Below, piece by piece: positions 6,204 through 8,445 of a stretch of DNA of 8,445 nt. The notes under the pieces are model-generated. The model worked only from the letters and a program-made list of their open reading frames with translations. It had not been told where the DNA came from and did not search any database. The DNA lies in the NCBI GenBank assembly GCA_016199325.1, contig JACQGW010000252.1:1-8445 (forward strand), read 5' to 3'. Each line of letters begins with the position of its first letter. Within the stretch, counting starts at the first letter, position 1. A program made the translations under genes and the position numbers. This DNA comes from Chloroflexota bacterium (GTDB lineage Bacteria; Chloroflexota; Dehalococcoidia; JACQGW01).

Positions 6204-6500
6204 ATGCAGCGCATCAAATCGTTCGGCGTTCTCCAGACGGCGAAGTTCGCGGCCGTGTTCTACCTGCTGACCACGGCCGTGTTCCTCGTGCCGGCCGCGA
6301 TCATCGGCACCGCTATCGCCATTCTCTCCGGCGACGAGCGCGTCGTCCTGTTCCCGGCGCTGCTGCTGTTCGCGCCCCTCTTCTACGCGGCGATCGGCTT
6401 CGTGTTCGTGGCGGTCGGCTGTCTGATCTACAACCTGATCGCCCAGTGGGTCGGCGGCATCGAGGTCGAGATGGAGGAGGCGCCGGCTGAGCAGACGTAG
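6204..6500 (+). CDS. small two-helix membrane protein (98 aa), DUF3566-like
   Basis: The ATG at 6204 has GGGAGG (6194-6199) 4 nt upstream. The 98-residue product has two long hydrophobic segments at about 15-42 and 47-78, then IYNLIAQWVGGIEVEMEEAP. This ending, with YNLIA-x-WVGGIEVE, is from memory common in small actinobacterial and chloroflexotal membrane proteins resembling the C-terminal part of DUF3566; the exact family is not confirmed. The start MQRIKSFGVLQTAKF is basic and probably cytoplasmic. It lies 21 nt after sppA and is probably the last gene of the tyrS-sppA unit; its role is unknown. Its TAG stop is 6 nt from the stop of the convergent gene. Confidence 0.88.
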   Translation: MQRIKSFGVLQTAKFAAVFYLLTTAVFLVPAAIIGTAIAILSGDERVVLFPALLLFAPLFYAAIGFVFVAVGCLIYNLIAQWVGGIEVEMEEAPAEQT

Positions 6501-6510
6501 GGCCGCCTAC
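6497..6510. other. small hairpin spanning two convergent stop codons
   Basis: gtagg (6497-6501) pairs with cctac (6506-6510) around a 4-nt loop. The TAG of the plus-strand gene and the TAG of the minus-strand gene both lie within it. With only 5 bp and no T tract it is too weak to be called a terminator, and no other terminator is seen between the two transcription units. Confidence 0.25.
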
Positions 6511-8270
6511 AGCCGCGGCAGCGTGTACAAGAAATAGGCTAGCCCGGCCGCCCAGCCGGCCGCCAGCGCGAAGACGGCGAGCGAGCTGAAGGGACCGGCC
6601 GCCTCACCCCGGCTATGGCGATGGATCAGGAAGGCGATGAGTCCGACCACCGTGCAAGCGAAGGGATAGCCGTACAGGGTCGCCGTCTGGTGAAGCGCCG
6701 GTGGCACCCATTCCTCGAAGATGCCGCCCGGGACGAGCGCCTGCCCGAACCCGACGTAGACCACGACCTGGACGGCGATGGCGGTCAGGACACCGTAGCG
6801 CCGGACGAACGGGCTCGGCTCGCCGAGCCACCAGAGCAGGGCCAACAGGGCGAGGGCCAGAGCGCTCAGGACGAAGAGGACGGGCGTGAACGCCAGCGTC
6901 GCGGCAACGGCCAGCGCAGCCCAGAAGAGGTCGTCTCGCAGGTCGGCGCGTGTCGGCGCAGCGAGATTCCGGACGGCCGCCGGCGCCGTCGTCGCGAAGC
7001 GGACCGGGTTGTCGTTCTCCCCGCGGCCGTCAAGCCAGGTGACGGAGAGGTTGCCGGCATCGTCTTCGGCGATCGCCGAGGCCACGCTGGCAAAGCGGCT
7101 CAGGCTCCCGAGCCGGTAGCGAGCAAACTCGCCCCCTTCCAGCACCCCCTGGACGAGCAGCGTCGGCTCGTGGCGCAGGTTGGCCACTCTGGCGCTCACG
7201 GCCAGTGCGACCCGGTCGCGCTGGCCCGGCGCAACGGCCGGATCACGCACCGACTCGATCTGCCGATAGAGCGGGACCTCGGCCGCGGGCTGGTAGCCGG
7301 GGGACGGCGGGTCGATGAGCGTCAGCGCGCGGACGACCCCGAGCCCCGGCCGATCCAGCGGAAAGGACGTCACCAGGACCCGATCGTCGACCCTACCGTC
7401 GGCCCGCCGCTCGCGCTGCTGCCAGAGGACGTAGCCGTTCGCCCAGTCGAGGGCAAGGAGCGGCGCGACGGCCTGGCGAGAGGGCAGCGCGGCGACGGCG
7501 CTCGGCTCGACTTGGCCCGTCGTGGGGTCGACTCGACTGTAGACAAAGGTGGCGACGTCCTGGGACGTCCGCAGCCAGACGGCGTGAACGGCGCCCTGCC
7601 GGTCGACCTGCACGCTGGGAAACATCCCGCGCCCGTCGATTTCGACGGGGCTACCCGCCGTCTGTCCGCGAGCGTCGATACGGGTGAAGAAGAGCCCCTC
7701 GTCGCGGTTCATGGCGCCGGACCAGAGGACGCCGGCGTCGCCGGCCGTGGTTACGAACAGATCGAGCGCGCCGACCGGCCTACCGGTGGTCGAGACCTGA
7801 ACCGGCGAGTCGAGCGCGCCGTCGGGGGCGATCCGCACGTAGCTGGCCCGCCGTCCGCCGGAGGGGTCGGACTCCAGCCAGGCCAGGTGGAGCCGCCCTG
7901 CGGCGTCCAGCGTGATGCGCGGATACTGGGGATACGCCGTTGTCACCGGCAGCGTCCGCCGGAACAGAAGGTCACCGCCGGGAGAGACGCGGGCGTAGTC
8001 CAGCCGATCGACGCCGGCCTGCCGCGCCACCCACACGAGGCTCGCTCCGCCATCCGGATGCACGGCCAGCGCCGGTGGATTGAAAGGCGAGGCGGTTCCC
8101 AGTTGGGGGGCACGGCTCCAGGCGGGCGATGGCGCCCGCGCCAGCGGCGGGCGCTCGGGTAACGAACGATAGTAGCCGCCCAGACCGGCCACGAGGAGCA
8201 CCGCCACGACGGCCCACAGGTGGCGCACGCCGAACCCTGGATGCGGGGCGCAGGTTGCAGTCGTCTTCAT
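6507..8270 (-). CDS. membrane-anchored beta-propeller-like protein with polytopic C-terminus
   Basis: A 587-residue protein with no assigned function. An N-terminal membrane segment (about 17-34, preceded by GVRHLW) acts as signal anchor or signal peptide. Residues about 55-430 form an outside domain with recurring blade-like units of pattern P-h-h-h-D/p-x-x-G-x-h-x-h-x-W: PALAVHPDGGASLVWV (66-81), PRITLDAAGRLHLAWLE (117-133), DLFVTTAGDAGVLWSG (170-185), PSVQVDRQGAVHAVWLR (218-234) and AIAEDDAGNLSVTWLD (399-414). This suggests a sialidase-like/BNR or WD-like propeller. No Asp-box or sialidase catalytic set is seen, so binding or structure is more likely than catalysis. The C-terminus has about five membrane helices (448-482 probably two, 492-511, 533-549, 562-583). 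The ATG at 8270 has only a weak ribosome site, but it gives a sensible anchor. The gene is monocistronic and converges on the tyrS unit. Confidence 0.85.
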   Translation of the reverse strand: MKTTATCAPHPGFGVRHLWAVVAVLLVAGLGGYYRSLPERPPLARAPSPAWSRAPQLGTASPFNPPALAVHPDGGASLVWVARQAGVDRLDYARVSPGGDLLFRRTLPVTTAYPQYPRITLDAAGRLHLAWLESDPSGGRRASYVRIAPDGALDSPVQVSTTGRPVGALDLFVTTAGDAGVLWSGAMNRDEGLFFTRIDARGQTAGSPVEIDGRGMFPSVQVDRQGAVHAVWLRTSQDVATFVYSRVDPTTGQVEPSAVAALPSRQAVAPLLALDWANGYVLWQQRERRADGRVDDRVLVTSFPLDRPGLGVVRALTLIDPPSPGYQPAAEVPLYRQIESVRDPAVAPGQRDRVALAVSARVANLRHEPTLLVQGVLEGGEFARYRLGSLSRFASVASAIAEDDAGNLSVTWLDGRGENDNPVRFATTAPAAVRNLAAPTRADLRDDLFWAALAVAATLAFTPVLFVLSALALALLALLWWLGEPSPFVRRYGVLTAIAVQVVVYVGFGQALVPGGIFEEWVPPALHQTATLYGYPFACTVVGLIAFLIHRHSRGEAAGPFSSLAVFALAAGWAAGLAYFLYTLPRL

Positions 8271-8375
8271 CGAGATTCAGCGGTCACAGGCTGATCGTGG
8301 CGGCTCTCCTTCGGCCATGCCGAGTTGCAGCGCGCAGGGTCACGGGCTAGGCGTGCGTCAATCGTGCTTTGATCG
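8271..8375. other. upstream gap of the propeller-like gene, no gene seen
   Basis: This non-coding stretch should hold the promoter of the minus-strand gene starting at 8270. A TTGACG (8361-8356, minus strand) could be a -35 box, but no matching -10 box is visible. The 9-mer gattcagcg at 8274-8282 recurs at 8388-8396 inside the terminal palindrome. Confidence 0.3.
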
Positions 8376-8445
8376 TTCGTAGTTGGCGATTCAGCGCCCG
8401 GTCCTCAGGCGCCTGAGGACCGGGCGCTGAATCGCCAACTACGAA
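8376..8445. repeat. perfect 70-bp palindrome at the window end
   Basis: The left arm 8376-8410 and right arm 8411-8445 are exact reverse complements over 35 bp with no spacer, and the right arm ends on the last base of the window. It is GC-rich at the centre (gtcctcaggc / gcctgaggac). If real it would make a very stable hairpin with no T tract on either strand. A spacerless palindrome at a sequence end is also a common fold-back assembly artefact, and I cannot tell the two apart. Confidence 0.9.

Noticed and set aside
6615..8162. 515-codon open frame on the plus strand opposite the propeller-like gene
   Set aside because: Its composition is charged and low in hydrophobic order, typical of the antisense of a high-GC gene; the minus-strand frame has membrane helices and repeated blades.
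8376..8445. Rho-independent terminator
   Set aside because: There is no T run after either arm inside the window, the stem has no loop, and the position at the sequence end makes an artefact equally likely.

Overview
The window is high-GC bacterial DNA with tightly packed genes, several GTG starts and purine-rich Shine-Dalgarno sequences. Gene content (hexameric-type glutamate dehydrogenase, TyrRS of the KMSKS class, short-form SppA, a small YNL-x-x-WVGGIEVE membrane protein) and the style of the intergenic repeats suggest a Chloroflexota bacterium, perhaps near Thermomicrobia/Sphaerobacter. That placement is an inference from sequence style, not a database result.

Region 1-1604 (minus strand) holds a small, very tryptophan-rich protein (65-379), a small protein that looks like the LmeA/DUF2993 lipid-binding fold (566-997) and a RimJ/RimL-type GNAT acetyltransferase (1032-1604). 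The last two are only 34 nt apart and probably form a transcription unit. Between the first two genes is an intergenic region (about 401-542) built from 7-nt units that fold into two successive hairpins.

Region 1605-3411 is the glutamate dehydrogenase gene (1754-3025, minus). It is followed by a perfect 17-bp hairpin and preceded by a leader of about 290 nt. A good sigma-A-like promoter (TTGAAT-17-TAGGAT) lies back to back with a plus-strand promoter (TTGCGG-18-TAGAAT) for a three-helix membrane protein (3412-3894).

Region 3895-6500 (plus strand) starts with another gtcNNNN heptad array, then tyrS, sppA and a small two-helix membrane protein, closely spaced like an operon. This unit converges, with 6 nt between stop codons, on a 587-residue membrane-anchored protein of beta-propeller character (6507-8270, minus). 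The window ends in a perfect 70-bp palindrome that stops exactly at the last base.

Most of the window is housekeeping: amino-acid nitrogen metabolism, tRNA charging and membrane protein turnover. I see no phage, transposase, CRISPR or defence system. The most notable non-coding signals are the shared heptad arrays, the gdh leader with its duplicated 10-mer and upstream start, and the terminal palindrome.
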